DNA of 36,780 bases, taken from positions 1-36,780 of the forward strand of contig CAIOJR010000087.1 in the NCBI GenBank assembly GCA_903858685.1. The letters are read 5' to 3'. Both the position numbers and the translations under genes were made by a program. The notes beneath the pieces were generated by a model that was not told the DNA's origin, ran no database searches, and saw nothing but the letters and a program-made list of their open reading frames with translations. This document shows, piece after piece, positions 7,393-15,552 of the stretch. The DNA comes from an uncultured Caulobacterales bacterium. GTDB taxonomy: Bacteria > Pseudomonadota > Alphaproteobacteria > Caulobacterales > Caulobacteraceae. How positions within the stretch are numbered: position 1 is the first letter of the stretch; each line of letters begins with the position of its first letter.

Positions 7393-8903
7393 TCCTGAGG
7401 CGGATTGCGAAAGGTCTGGGGCTGGAAGGCGTCGACCGCCTGACGGTCTGGATTTTCGCCGCAGCGATTGTCATCTCCAGCGTGCTGCGCTTTGTCGTGG
7501 CGCCCCAGATTCCGCTGTGGCTGGATGAGACCTGGACCGGCGGCATCGCCGGACAGCCGAGCTGGGCCGACGTGATCCGCCAGACATGGCTAGACGCCAA
7601 TGCTCCCCTTTATTACCTGTTCATGCATGGATGGATCGGTCTGTTCGGTCAGTCCAATATCTCTCTGCGCGCCCCCTCCTTGATCTTTGGACTTGCGACA
7701 CCGTTTGTTCCATTATTGATCAAGGTTGATTCATGGCGACCGCAGGACCGGTTTGCGCTGAGTGTGATGCTGGCCGTCTGGACGCAGGGCTATGTGATGT
7801 CGCAGGAAGCGCGTTGCTACACCCTGCTGCTCCTCCTGGCGGCCATCCAGACTCTCGCCTTCGCCAGGCTGATGAGAGAGCCTAGCCTTCGACGGGCTCT
7901 GATCTGGGCGGGGCTGGGCAGTCTTGTCATGGCCACCCACTACCAGGCGACGGCCTTGGGGGCTGTGCAGGGTCTGATCTATCTGGCGGTCCACAGGATG
8001 CGCGCTGTGCGCACCTTCCCCGCCCTCATCGGCTATGCGCCTGGTTTCGCCGTCCTGGCCTGGCATCTGCCGCGCCTCTTGCAATTCGCAAGACCGGATG
8101 TGGCCTGGTACGATCTGGTGACCCCGGACGCCATGGTCGAGGTCGTCAACTTTATCACAGACCGCTGGCCGCTCCTGTTTCTGCCTGCGGCGGGTCTGAT
8201 CCTCGCCATGGTTCAAGGGTTGTCGCGCAAGGCCCCGCCGCCCCGGTCAACGGCTCCTGCCGCCCTGTGGCTGGCGGGGCTGAGCGCGCTGATCGGTCTG
8301 GTGCTGGTGGTGGGGATCGGCGTGGTTCGGCCAAGCTTCGCCTTGCGCTACGCCACGCCTTTCGTGCCCGGCCTGTTCCTGCTGGCCTCGCTCCTGACCG
8401 GTTGTCTGACGCCCGTCTTTCCTCTGGCGCGTATCGCTCTGATGCTGATGGTGCTGGCCAACAGCACGTTGTGGGGCGCGACCTCGGCGGGCAAGCTCTG
8501 GCGCTTCTTCACCTATGAGGCCGCCAGTCGCGATCTGGTGGCGACCCATCCGACGCGTCTGGTGTTCATCTGGGATCATCCGGCGCAGCAGGTGGAGGAC
8601 GAAAGCCAGTATGTTGCAGCGGGCGGCTTCTTCTTTCGGCGGGCGGGCGCCAATATTCCCGTCACCGCCGTGATGGTCCGGCCGGGCGATGATCCGAATC
8701 TCAAGCTGGTGGCGGCAGCCCGCGAACCGGGCGCGGTGATCCTGTGGATCTATGATGTTCGGGTGCACGGCACCGCGGCGACAGGTTTCAGGCCGCGCAT
8801 TCCGGTGGTCGATCCCTCATTTGGCTGTCATCAATATGGCAGAGGCCGGTTTGGCGTGCTGGCCTGCTCGCGTCGCTTTGAGAAAGGAGCTCTGGCTCCA
8901 TGA
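7389..8903 (+). CDS. GT-C type membrane glycosyltransferase (GT39/ArnT-like)
   Basis: A 504-residue polytopic membrane protein with about ten hydrophobic segments. The first periplasmic loop carries WLDETWTGG (D46, E47) and NAPLYYLFMHGW (71-82), the features of the GT39/PMT/ArnT group, which transfers sugars from a polyprenyl-phosphate donor on the periplasmic side. The start is TTG at 7389, overlapping the hisG stop; no better in-frame start precedes the first membrane segment. The stop overlaps the next gene's ATG (8900). Being followed by a dolichol-phosphate-mannose-synthase-like GT2 fits a donor-maker plus user pair. The acceptor (lipid, glycan or protein) cannot be told from the sequence. 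Confidence 0.85.
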   Translation: MILRRIAKGLGLEGVDRLTVWIFAAAIVISSVLRFVVAPQIPLWLDETWTGGIAGQPSWADVIRQTWLDANAPLYYLFMHGWIGLFGQSNISLRAPSLIFGLATPFVPLLIKVDSWRPQDRFALSVMLAVWTQGYVMSQEARCYTLLLLLAAIQTLAFARLMREPSLRRALIWAGLGSLVMATHYQATALGAVQGLIYLAVHRMRAVRTFPALIGYAPGFAVLAWHLPRLLQFARPDVAWYDLVTPDAMVEVVNFITDRWPLLFLPAAGLILAMVQGLSRKAPPPRSTAPAALWLAGLSALIGLVLVVGIGVVRPSFALRYATPFVPGLFLLASLLTGCLTPVFPLARIALMLMVLANSTLWGATSAGKLWRFFTYEAASRDLVATHPTRLVFIWDHPAQQVEDESQYVAAGGFFFRRAGANIPVTAVMVRPGDDPNLKLVAAAREPGAVILWIYDVRVHGTAATGFRPRIPVVDPSFGCHQYGRGRFGVLACSRRFEKGALAP

Positions 8904-9856
8904 CGGCCTTGCCTGAACTGTCCATCGTGGCGCCCTGCTATAATGAAGCGGCGGGATTGGCTGGATTTGTGTTGCGCATGGCGGCGGCGGCTGAGGCCGC
9001 TGTGGGCGCGGGCTTCTACGAGCTGATCCTGGTCGATGACGGGTCGCGCGATCCGACCTGGAGCGTCATTCAGGGTCTGAGCGTGGACAATCCCGCCATT
9101 GTCGGGGTCAGGCTCTCGCGCAATCACGGCCACCAGTTGGCGGTCACGGCGGGTCTGTCCCTTGTCCGGGGCGCGCGCGTCCTGATTATTGACGCAGATC
9201 TGCAGGACCCGCCAGAGCTGGTCGGCCCCATGATCGAAAAGCTGGATCAGGGATTTGACGTCGTGTTTGGCCGGCGTCGCACGCGGGCCGGGGAGAGCGC
9301 GTTCAAGCTCGCCACAGCGGGTCTCTTCTACCGCACCCTGTCGGCGCTCGCCGATAGCGAGATCCCGTTGGACACAGGCGATTTTCGTCTCATGTCGCGT
9401 CGGATTGTCGACCGGCTGAACGCCATGCCGGAGCGGGATCGCTTCATCCGGGGCATGGTCGCCTGGCTGGGCGGACGCCAGACCGAGATTTTGTACGACC
9501 GCGATGCGCGCGCCACGGGCGAAACCCACTACACCTTGCGCCGAATGCTGCGACTGGCGACGGACGGACTGACCAGCTTTTCAACGGCGCCCTTGCGGCT
9601 GGCCACCGCTCTGGCCGGTCTTGGCGTGGCGGCCGCGGCGGGCTTGCTTGTCTATGTGCTGATCGGCTTTCTGACGGGGCATGCGACGCCGGGCTGGACG
9701 AGCCTGGCGCTGATCGTGGTGTTCTTCTCCACGGCGCAACTGATCTGCCTGGCCATATTCGGCGAGTATCTGGGCCGTACCTATATGCAGGCCAAGGGCC
9801 GCCCCCTCTATCTGATTGACGAGATCAGGGCCGCGCGCCCGCGCGAGGACGACTGA
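8900..9856 (+). CDS. GT2 family glycosyltransferase, polyprenyl-phosphate sugar synthase-like (DPM1/ArnC/GtrB type)
   Basis: A 318-residue enzyme: an N-terminal GT-A domain (LSIVAPCYNEAAG at 7-19, LVDDGSRDPT at 44-53, DADLQDPPE at 98-106) and two C-terminal transmembrane helices (about 228-256 and 263-292), ending in GRTYMQAKGRPLY. This is the architecture of ArnC/GtrB/DPM1-like enzymes, which move a sugar from a nucleotide to undecaprenyl phosphate on the cytoplasmic face. It overlaps the upstream GT-C gene by 4 bases, and a methyltransferase follows 4 bases after its stop. A GtrA-type protein two genes downstream completes the usual GtrA/GtrB pairing. Confidence 0.9.
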   Translation: MTALPELSIVAPCYNEAAGLAGFVLRMAAAAEAAVGAGFYELILVDDGSRDPTWSVIQGLSVDNPAIVGVRLSRNHGHQLAVTAGLSLVRGARVLIIDADLQDPPELVGPMIEKLDQGFDVVFGRRRTRAGESAFKLATAGLFYRTLSALADSEIPLDTGDFRLMSRRIVDRLNAMPERDRFIRGMVAWLGGRQTEILYDRDARATGETHYTLRRMLRLATDGLTSFSTAPLRLATALAGLGVAAAAGLLVYVLIGFLTGHATPGWTSLALIVVFFSTAQLICLAIFGEYLGRTYMQAKGRPLYLIDEIRAARPREDD

Positions 9857-9860
9857 CGCC

Positions 9861-10556
9861 ATGGACGCCGCCGAGTTCGACAAGTTCGCCGAGGAATATC
9901 TGGCGACCCACAAGGACAATCTGCGCATCTCGGGCGAGGAGCCGGACTATTTCGCCCGCTACAAGCTGGACGAATTGCGTCGCCTGTGGACCGCAAAGTC
10001 CTTGCCGGAGCCTCACGACGTGCTGGATTTCGGATGCGGCATCGGGGCCAGTCTGCCGTGGTTGAGCCAGGCCTTTCCGAACGCTCGCCTGACGGCGCTG
10101 GATGTGTCGCAAAAGAGCATCGACATCGCCGCGACGCGCTTTCCTGATCTGGCGACGATGCTGCGTTATGACGGCGAAGTCGTGCCTCTGGCGCCCGCCT
10201 CCCAGGACCTGATCTTCTCGGCCTGCGTCTTTCACCATATCGACCATGGGGCGCATGTGGCGCTGTTCGCCCGCCTGCACGCCCTGTTGCGGCCCGGTGG
10301 TCGGCTGGTGGTGTTCGAGCATAATCCGATCAATCCGGTGACGCGCTATATTGTGGCGACCTGTCCCTTTGACGAGAACGCGCATCTGGTCCCCGCCGGG
10401 GAATTGGCCAAGCGGCAAAGGTCGGCGGGCTTTGGCCGGGTGGAGACACGATTCACCGGCTTTTTCCCCGGCCCGCTGCGCATGCTTCGACCGCTGGAGC
10501 CCTGGCTTGCGCCGATTCCGGTCGGCGCCCAGTATTACACGCTGGCCCATGCCTGA
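9861..10556 (+). CDS. Class I SAM-dependent methyltransferase
   Basis: A 231-residue protein with the Rossmann SAM-binding motif VLDFGCGIG (54-62), an acidic ribose contact at D81 (LTALDVSQKSI), and a post-motif segment IFSACVFHHID. It resembles Methyltransf_11/12 proteins. ATG at 9861 is used because it lies 4 bases after the GT2 stop and is followed by a plausible N-terminus; the frame is open a further 45 bases upstream inside the GT2 gene. It sits between GT2 and gtrA, with its 3' end overlapping gtrA by 8 bases, so it probably methylates a sugar or a lipid-linked intermediate of the same pathway. The substrate is unknown. Confidence 0.85.
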   Translation: MDAAEFDKFAEEYLATHKDNLRISGEEPDYFARYKLDELRRLWTAKSLPEPHDVLDFGCGIGASLPWLSQAFPNARLTALDVSQKSIDIAATRFPDLATMLRYDGEVVPLAPASQDLIFSACVFHHIDHGAHVALFARLHALLRPGGRLVVFEHNPINPVTRYIVATCPFDENAHLVPAGELAKRQRSAGFGRVETRFTGFFPGPLRMLRPLEPWLAPIPVGAQYYTLAHA

Positions 10557-10971
10557 GATCCAGGCCTCCGGTCGTGACCTGATCGGCCATCTATGGCGCT
10601 ATGGGCTTGTGGGGCTGGCCAATACCGCCATCGGGTTGGCGGTGATCTATGCCGTGCAATTTGGCCTTCACGCGCCGGATCTTGTGGCCAACGCCTGTGG
10701 CTATGCCGCCGGAATCCTGTTCGGCTTTGTCCTCAATCGCGGCTTTGTCTTCAGGTCGACCTCTGGAGTGGGCAGAGCCGGGCCCCGCTACATGGCGGCT
10801 GTGGCCTGCGCCTATGGTCTGAATGTCGTGGTCCTGATCGCCGCGCGCCGCCTGTTGGCTCCTTATGGCGATCCGGGGCGAGCGGCAGCCCAGGCGGCGG
10901 CGCTTGGCGCCTATACAGTCACGCTGTTTGTCCTGTCGCGCTACTGGGTCTTTGGCGCAGCGACGCGATAG
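10549..10971 (+). CDS. GtrA family membrane protein (second copy)
   Basis: A 140-residue protein with four hydrophobic segments, LVGLANTAIGLAVIYAV, CGYAAGILFGFVLNRGFVF, YMAAVACAYGLNVVVLIA and AAALGAYTVTLFVLSRYWVF. The NRGFVF and RYWVF ends of segments 2 and 4 are typical of GtrA. The start ATG lies 8 bases inside the methyltransferase gene; a longer open frame upstream is only an alternate frame of that gene. It probably assists translocation of the polyprenyl-phosphate sugar made by the upstream GT2 protein. Its last 31 bases overlap, tail to tail, the 3' end of the large membrane protein gene on the other strand. Confidence 0.9.
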   Translation: MPEIQASGRDLIGHLWRYGLVGLANTAIGLAVIYAVQFGLHAPDLVANACGYAAGILFGFVLNRGFVFRSTSGVGRAGPRYMAAVACAYGLNVVVLIAARRLLAPYGDPGRAAAQAAALGAYTVTLFVLSRYWVFGAATR

Positions 10972-12818
10972 ACGATCACCGGCGATGTCAGATCAGACAG
11001 CCGGGTCAGCCAGGGCGGCGGATCATTGTGGTCCAGACGGTATTGCAGCGCCTGCTTCCCAAGCTTCACCCGATCCAGATGGTTGGAATGGTGCGGGCAT
11101 TCCAGAACATAGGTCACGCCCAGCCGGTTGATCATGGGCAGCGCGTGATCGGCGTCCGAGGTCAGCACATTGCGCGCCGCCATGATGCCCCATTCCATCC
11201 GGTGATAGGGCGCCGACAGGGTGGACGAGGGCGTATAGGCGACCACAAACGGCCCCAGATCGATCTCGCTGAGCGTCAGACCTGCGGGCGCCCGGGCCAG
11301 ATCCTTGTAGGCGAAGGCGTTGAAGCAGAAGTCGGCCGGCGGCTTGGCCTTGGGCCTTGCGCTGGTCGTCGCGGCGACATTGGCGTGGCCGGCAGCCACC
11401 GTGTCGGGCTGAGCGCGCGGGGCCTTGTGGGTGAGGGCGGTGTTGAGCTGGCTCGCCAGACCGCTCCAGCCGACCGGCGCCAGAACGAGGGCCGCGCCAA
11501 TGGGGGCCAGAACGCCCAGAGCCGACTGATATCGCGTCGCGACAAAACCAGCGGCCGCCGCCACGGCCGGAACGGCGAACCATGCGCCATAGGAGGTCAT
11601 GCGGATGGCCGACCAGCCGACCACAAGCCCCAGCACGATCGACAGGCAGAGCGCCCACCAGGCTGGCGAATGGAATTGCCGACGGTAGAGGCCCAATCCG
11701 ATCAGGGCCAGCGCGCCCGCCAGACAGGCTATGCCCATGGACAGGGCCTGATCTGCATCACGCGTATAGTGCAGGGCCAGATTGGCCACCTCAGTCACAT
11801 TGTCCAGCCAGATCGCGCGCAGTCTCACATCCACATCTGCGAACGGGCCGTGGATGCAGGCTGGATGCAGGCCGAAAAAGACGCTCACGGCGGCGAGGCC
11901 TGCGACGGTCAGAGCCGACAGGCGGGCGGTGAAGCTTCTTTTCCAGGTCAGCTTCATGGCGAGGATCAGGCCCAGGGCGCCAGTGACGATCCCGCCCACC
12001 AGATTGGCGGCGATGGCGTCGCAGGCCATGACCGTCCAGCGCCAGGGCGGTGTCTGAACGCCGAATGCGACAAGAGTGGAGAAAAGGAAGGCCGTCGCAT
12101 AGGCCTGAACAAAGGGCTTCGCCTTCGGGTCCGTCGCAAAGCGCAGGGCGCAGACGCCCGCGATCACGCCGTGGAAGAACAGGGCCTCCAGTCCCACGGC
12201 GTTTCCAAGGCCTGCAGCGAGGCCCGCAGCATAGGCCCAGCCCTTGCGCTCCTGCGGCTGCATCACGCCCGCCAGAGCCAGCATGGTCAGAGCGATCTGG
12301 GCGTTGTGATGGTCGATTCGGCCGGGATGAAACTGGGTGTAGAGCGGCAGACTGATGGCGGTGACGACCATGGCGGCCACCACGGCGTTGCGTCCTCCGT
12401 CGCTGGCCCCTACGCCCACGGCCAGAGCCCGGGCGGCGGCGAGCGACGCCCAGACGGCAGGGATGACCCACAGTCCCGGCCAGGCGACGCGGGTGGCGAT
12501 CTCGGCATTGGCGGGCGTCAGAAACAGCCGGAACGCCAGATCCAGCCCCGCAATGCCGCCATCCAGCAGACGCGACCAGTGCATATAGAGGCCCAGAGGC
12601 GGCTGATAGCGCAGGAAGTGCTGATCCCACCAGCCGCGCCCGGCCAGAAGCTCGCGCACCATGACCATGCGCGTCGCATCATCGGTATCGCCCAGCGCAC
12701 CGGGAATCCAGTGACTGGCCGAACTGTAGAGCACCAGACTGACCACGATCGCGACAACGATCGAGGCCAGCGCCATGCGAAGCGGCGTGGTCAGGTCAGG
12801 CGGTTGGGGCAGCTTCAT
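10941..12818 (-). CDS. Large polytopic membrane protein, GT-C/oligosaccharyltransferase (STT3)-like
   Basis: A 625-residue protein with about a dozen hydrophobic segments and a soluble C-terminal domain of about 150 residues (after ~475). After the first membrane helix it has GDTDDATRMVMVRELLAG (43-60), GWWDQ (62-66) and PPLGLYMHWSRLLD (73-86), then HPGRIDHHNAQIAL at 164-177. These acidic and His-rich loop motifs recur in a family of uncharacterised alphaproteobacterial membrane proteins and recall the GT-C fold of STT3/PglB-type transferases (inference). It is convergent with the GT-C/GT2/methyltransferase/GtrA operon, with a 31-base overlap of coding ends. A role as the final glycan transferase is possible but unproven. 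Confidence 0.75.
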   Translation of the reverse strand: MKLPQPPDLTTPLRMALASIVVAIVVSLVLYSSASHWIPGALGDTDDATRMVMVRELLAGRGWWDQHFLRYQPPLGLYMHWSRLLDGGIAGLDLAFRLFLTPANAEIATRVAWPGLWVIPAVWASLAAARALAVGVGASDGGRNAVVAAMVVTAISLPLYTQFHPGRIDHHNAQIALTMLALAGVMQPQERKGWAYAAGLAAGLGNAVGLEALFFHGVIAGVCALRFATDPKAKPFVQAYATAFLFSTLVAFGVQTPPWRWTVMACDAIAANLVGGIVTGALGLILAMKLTWKRSFTARLSALTVAGLAAVSVFFGLHPACIHGPFADVDVRLRAIWLDNVTEVANLALHYTRDADQALSMGIACLAGALALIGLGLYRRQFHSPAWWALCLSIVLGLVVGWSAIRMTSYGAWFAVPAVAAAAGFVATRYQSALGVLAPIGAALVLAPVGWSGLASQLNTALTHKAPRAQPDTVAAGHANVAATTSARPKAKPPADFCFNAFAYKDLARAPAGLTLSEIDLGPFVVAYTPSSTLSAPYHRMEWGIMAARNVLTSDADHALPMINRLGVTYVLECPHHSNHLDRVKLGKQALQYRLDHNDPPPWLTRLSDLTSPVIVYRVAAPKTQ

Positions 12819-12892
12819 GCGAACCAGAGGTCAGAGGCGATCATCGAGCCCGGATAACACGAATAGGTCACCGCCGCGTTTAACCTCAGTCC

Positions 12893-14527
12893 TCAACCCT
12901 TCAGGCGTTCGACAAGCGCCGTGGTCGAGGGGTCGTGCGCCCCGCGCGCGCCGCCTTCCAGTTCGCCCTGAATGCGTACGGCCAGCGTCTTGCCCAGTTC
13001 CACGCCCCATTGGTCGAAACTGTTCACGCCCCAGATTACGCCTTCCACAAAGGTCTTGTGCTCATAGAGCGCAATGATCGCGCCCAGGCTTTCCGGGGTC
13101 AGGGACTGAGCCAGGATCAGGCTGGTGGGTCGGTCGCCGGGGAAGGTGCGTTGCGGGGCCAGACGGTCGATCGTGGCGGCGTCCACACCCTTGGCGGTCA
13201 GTTCCGCGCGGACATCGGCTTGCGACCGTCCGATCATCAGGGCTTCAGCCTGAGCGATCAGGTTGGCCAGCAGCTTCCGATGCATCCCGGCCGGGCCTTC
13301 ATCGGTCTGCGCCATGCCGATCAGGTCGACCGGAATGATGTCAGTTCCCTGATGCAGAAGCTGGAAGAAGGCGTGCTGGCCATTGGTGCCGGCGTCGCCG
13401 AACACGGCCGTGGCGGTCTCCTGCGCGACGGGCTGGCCGTCCCGGGTCACGCGCTTGCCGTTCGATTCCATTTCCAGCTGTTGCAGGAAGGCGGGCAGGA
13501 GGCGCAGGCGCTGGGCATAGGGCGTCACCGCACGGGTTGCGCGCTTCAGTCCGTTGCGATTGAACAGATGGGCCAGGGCCAATTGCACTGGCCCATTGGT
13601 CGCCAGAGGCGCCTCGACAAAGTGGCGATCCATGGCGTTGGCGCCGGCCAGAAACCCGGCAAAAGCCTCGTAGCCCAGTGCAATGGCGCAGGACAGTCCC
13701 ACCGCCGACCAGATCGAAAAACGGCCGCCGACCCAGTCCCAGAAGGCGAAGACGCGGTCTTCGTCGACGCCGAAGGCCACGGCCTTGTCCGGGGCTGCGG
13801 ACACGGCGGCGAAATGCTTGCGCGCGCCTTCATCCCCAAGTCGGGCGCGCAGCCAGTCGCGCGCGGCCTCGGCGTTGGCGAGCGTTTCCAGCGTGGTGAA
13901 GGTCTTGGAGACCGCGATTACCAGGGTTGTTTCAGGGTCAAGGCCAGCCAGGGCCTGGGCGATTTCAGCGCCGTCCACATTGGCGGTGAAGCGCAGGTCA
14001 ATGGCGGGCTCCAGCGGCTTCAGCGCTTCCCACACCAGTCGCGGGCCGAGGTCGGAGCCGCCGATGCCGATGTGCAGGATGGTGGTGAAGGCCTTGCCGG
14101 TCGCCCCGACAATGTCGCCAGAGCGCACGCCGTCGGCCAGCGCCTTCATGCGGGCGCGTCCGGCCTCCACCTCGTGGGACACAGGCTCGCCCTGCGACCG
14201 GAAATCAGCGCCGTCGGGCGCGCGAAGGGCGGTGTGCAGCACCGCACGACCTTCCGAGGTGTTGACGACATCGCCGGCGAACAGATGGGCGCGGGCGGTC
14301 TCAACGCCGCTGGCCTGCGCCAGAGCGATGCAGGCGTCGTGGGCCGCTCTGGTCCAGCTTTGTTTGGAAAGGTCGATGAACAGACCGGCGGCGTCGAGCG
14401 TCAGGCGCGACAGGCGATCCGGTTCCGAAGCGAACAGGTCCACGATCCGCGCCCCGTGCGCGGCGTTCGCTGCGGCATGGAAACGATTCCACGCCTCTGT
14501 GGCGCCTGATGGATGATTGTCGCTCAT
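12893..14527 (-). CDS. pgi: Glucose-6-phosphate isomerase
   Basis: Interconverts glucose-6-phosphate and fructose-6-phosphate; 544 residues, the usual length. Family signatures are clear: GIGGSDLGPRLVWEAL, SKTFTTLETLANA (sugar-phosphate loop), DWVGGRFSIWSAVGL (signature 1), GTNGQHAFFQLLHQGTD, and the C-terminal NSFDQWGVELGK (signature 2). ATG at 14527 (MSDNHPSGATEAW) is chosen over an in-frame start at 14653, which would lie inside the divergent gene's upstream region and add a poorly conserved extension. It is transcribed divergently from the unknown gene at 14652, with about 124 bases between them. No operon partner is evident. Confidence 0.95.
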   Translation of the reverse strand: MSDNHPSGATEAWNRFHAAANAAHGARIVDLFASEPDRLSRLTLDAAGLFIDLSKQSWTRAAHDACIALAQASGVETARAHLFAGDVVNTSEGRAVLHTALRAPDGADFRSQGEPVSHEVEAGRARMKALADGVRSGDIVGATGKAFTTILHIGIGGSDLGPRLVWEALKPLEPAIDLRFTANVDGAEIAQALAGLDPETTLVIAVSKTFTTLETLANAEAARDWLRARLGDEGARKHFAAVSAAPDKAVAFGVDEDRVFAFWDWVGGRFSIWSAVGLSCAIALGYEAFAGFLAGANAMDRHFVEAPLATNGPVQLALAHLFNRNGLKRATRAVTPYAQRLRLLPAFLQQLEMESNGKRVTRDGQPVAQETATAVFGDAGTNGQHAFFQLLHQGTDIIPVDLIGMAQTDEGPAGMHRKLLANLIAQAEALMIGRSQADVRAELTAKGVDAATIDRLAPQRTFPGDRPTSLILAQSLTPESLGAIIALYEHKTFVEGVIWGVNSFDQWGVELGKTLAVRIQGELEGGARGAHDPSTTALVERLKG

Positions 14528-14651
14528 TGCATTCCCCGTCGCTAAGGGCTGAACCGCGCTCTGACAGAAACTTGTCATGAGCATTAACACTTCATTGACC
14601 ATCACAGGCGGGAATGTCGCGATCGCCTCCAGCCTTGGGAGACCCCGCGCC

Positions 14652-15119
14652 ATGTCCTGTGACGTCGCAGCCGCCGCCCTTTATCTCGCATTCGCCGCGC
14701 CGTCGATGGATGATGCGACGCTACGTCAACCCCATGTGCTTGTCGCCGCCAAGGCGGGCGCCAATCCCCTGTCCCGCGAGCCCCTGTTCGCCGATATTGT
14801 GCGCCGCGCCCGCGCCCTGCGCGGGACCGTGGACCAGTTGAGACAGGCGGATCATCCCGACGCGGCGCGGCAATTGTCAGAGCCCGTCAAGGCCCTGTCC
14901 GCGCTCGATCTGAAGGCCCATCTGGATCTGGCCGCGCGCGGGACCGACGGCGATCTCAAATGTATCCTGAAGGGGATTTCGCAGGATCTGCCGCTGAAGC
15001 TCGCCCGTCTGGGTCAGGCGGACGACGCCGCAGCGCGCAGATCCGCTCTGGAGGAGATGAGCTATCTCCTGCGCGATAATGTCGAGGTGATCACGGCGCC
15101 GCCCCGGCCTGCCGCCTGA
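14652..15119 (+). CDS. Uncharacterised 155-residue protein
   Basis: I do not recognise this protein. From ATG 14652 it begins MSCDVAAAALYLAFAAPSMD and is rich in Ala, Leu and Arg, with long amphipathic helical stretches (for example EPLFADIVRRARALRGTVDQL) and a conserved-looking block DLKCILKGISQDLPLKLARL. There is no convincing signal peptide and no transmembrane helix after the first ~20 residues. A GGGAGA ribosome-binding site about 9 bases before 14652 decides the start; the frame is open from another ATG at 14577, which lacks one. Third-position GC matches the neighbours, so it is likely a real gene. It is divergent from pgi and convergent with trxA, with its stop codon inside a strong hairpin. 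Confidence 0.7.
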   Translation: MSCDVAAAALYLAFAAPSMDDATLRQPHVLVAAKAGANPLSREPLFADIVRRARALRGTVDQLRQADHPDAARQLSEPVKALSALDLKAHLDLAARGTDGDLKCILKGISQDLPLKLARLGQADDAAARRSALEEMSYLLRDNVEVITAPPRPAA

Positions 15120-15136
15120 GGCGGGCCGGGGGCGCC
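15095..15136. terminator. GC-rich hairpin between convergent genes, likely bidirectional terminator
   Basis: Nested arms GGCGC/GCGCC (15095-15099 with 15132-15136), CCCCGGC/GCCGGGG (15102-15108 with 15125-15131) and CCGCC/GGCGG (15112-15116 with 15120-15124) make a stem of about 17 bp. The TGA stop of the unknown gene forms the three-base loop (15117-15119). There is no T-tract on either side, so Rho-independent function is uncertain, but the placement between convergent genes fits termination. Confidence 0.55.
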
Positions 15137-15144
15137 AGGTCAGT

Positions 15145-15474
15145 TCAGGCGCTGACGCCGCTTTCGCTCAGCCATTCCAGAATCTTGGCCTTGGGCATGG
15201 CGCCGACCTTCATCGAGATCATCTGGCCGTCCTTGAACACCATCATGGTCGGGATGCCGCGCACGCCATAGCGGCCGGGGGTTGACGGGCTGTCCTCGAT
15301 ATTGACCTTGGCCACAGAGATCTTGCCCGACAGTTCTTCGGAAATCTGGTCCAGAGCCGGAGCAATCTGCTTGCAGGGGCCGCACCATTCGGCCCAGAAA
15401 TCCACCAGAACCGGAGTGCTTGATTTCAGCACATCCTGTTCGAACGATTCGTCGGTGACCTTCAGAGTGGCCAT
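15145..15474 (-). CDS. trxA: Thioredoxin
   Basis: A 109-residue cytoplasmic disulfide reductase. The redox motif WCGPC (C31, C34) follows VLVDFWAE, and the cis-proline is in RGIPTMMVF (P75), the full thioredoxin fold. An AAGGAG ribosome-binding site is 6-11 bases upstream of the ATG. It lies 78 bases downstream of addA on the same strand, so it could be read from the addAB operon, although the gap allows its own promoter. The arrangement addB-addA-trxA is, to my knowledge, common in alphaproteobacteria. Confidence 0.97.
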   Translation of the reverse strand: MATLKVTDESFEQDVLKSSTPVLVDFWAEWCGPCKQIAPALDQISEELSGKISVAKVNIEDSPSTPGRYGVRGIPTMMVFKDGQMISMKVGAMPKAKILEWLSESGVSA

Positions 15475-15552
15475 GAATTACTCCTTGATGGAACCGGCGG
15501 GGCTGCGCCGCGCCGGACTCGAGTACCGATGTAGGGGACCCAAGGTCTGCGA

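Noticed and set aside
10593-12857. A very long plus-strand open frame opposite the STT3-like gene
   Set aside because: It is Gln/Arg/His/Gly-rich with no domain or hydrophobic pattern and is the antisense shadow of a GC-rich membrane protein gene.
12935-14509. A 524-codon plus-strand frame opposite pgi
   Set aside because: Pgi carries all family signatures on the minus strand; the opposite frame has low-complexity composition and no ribosome-binding site.
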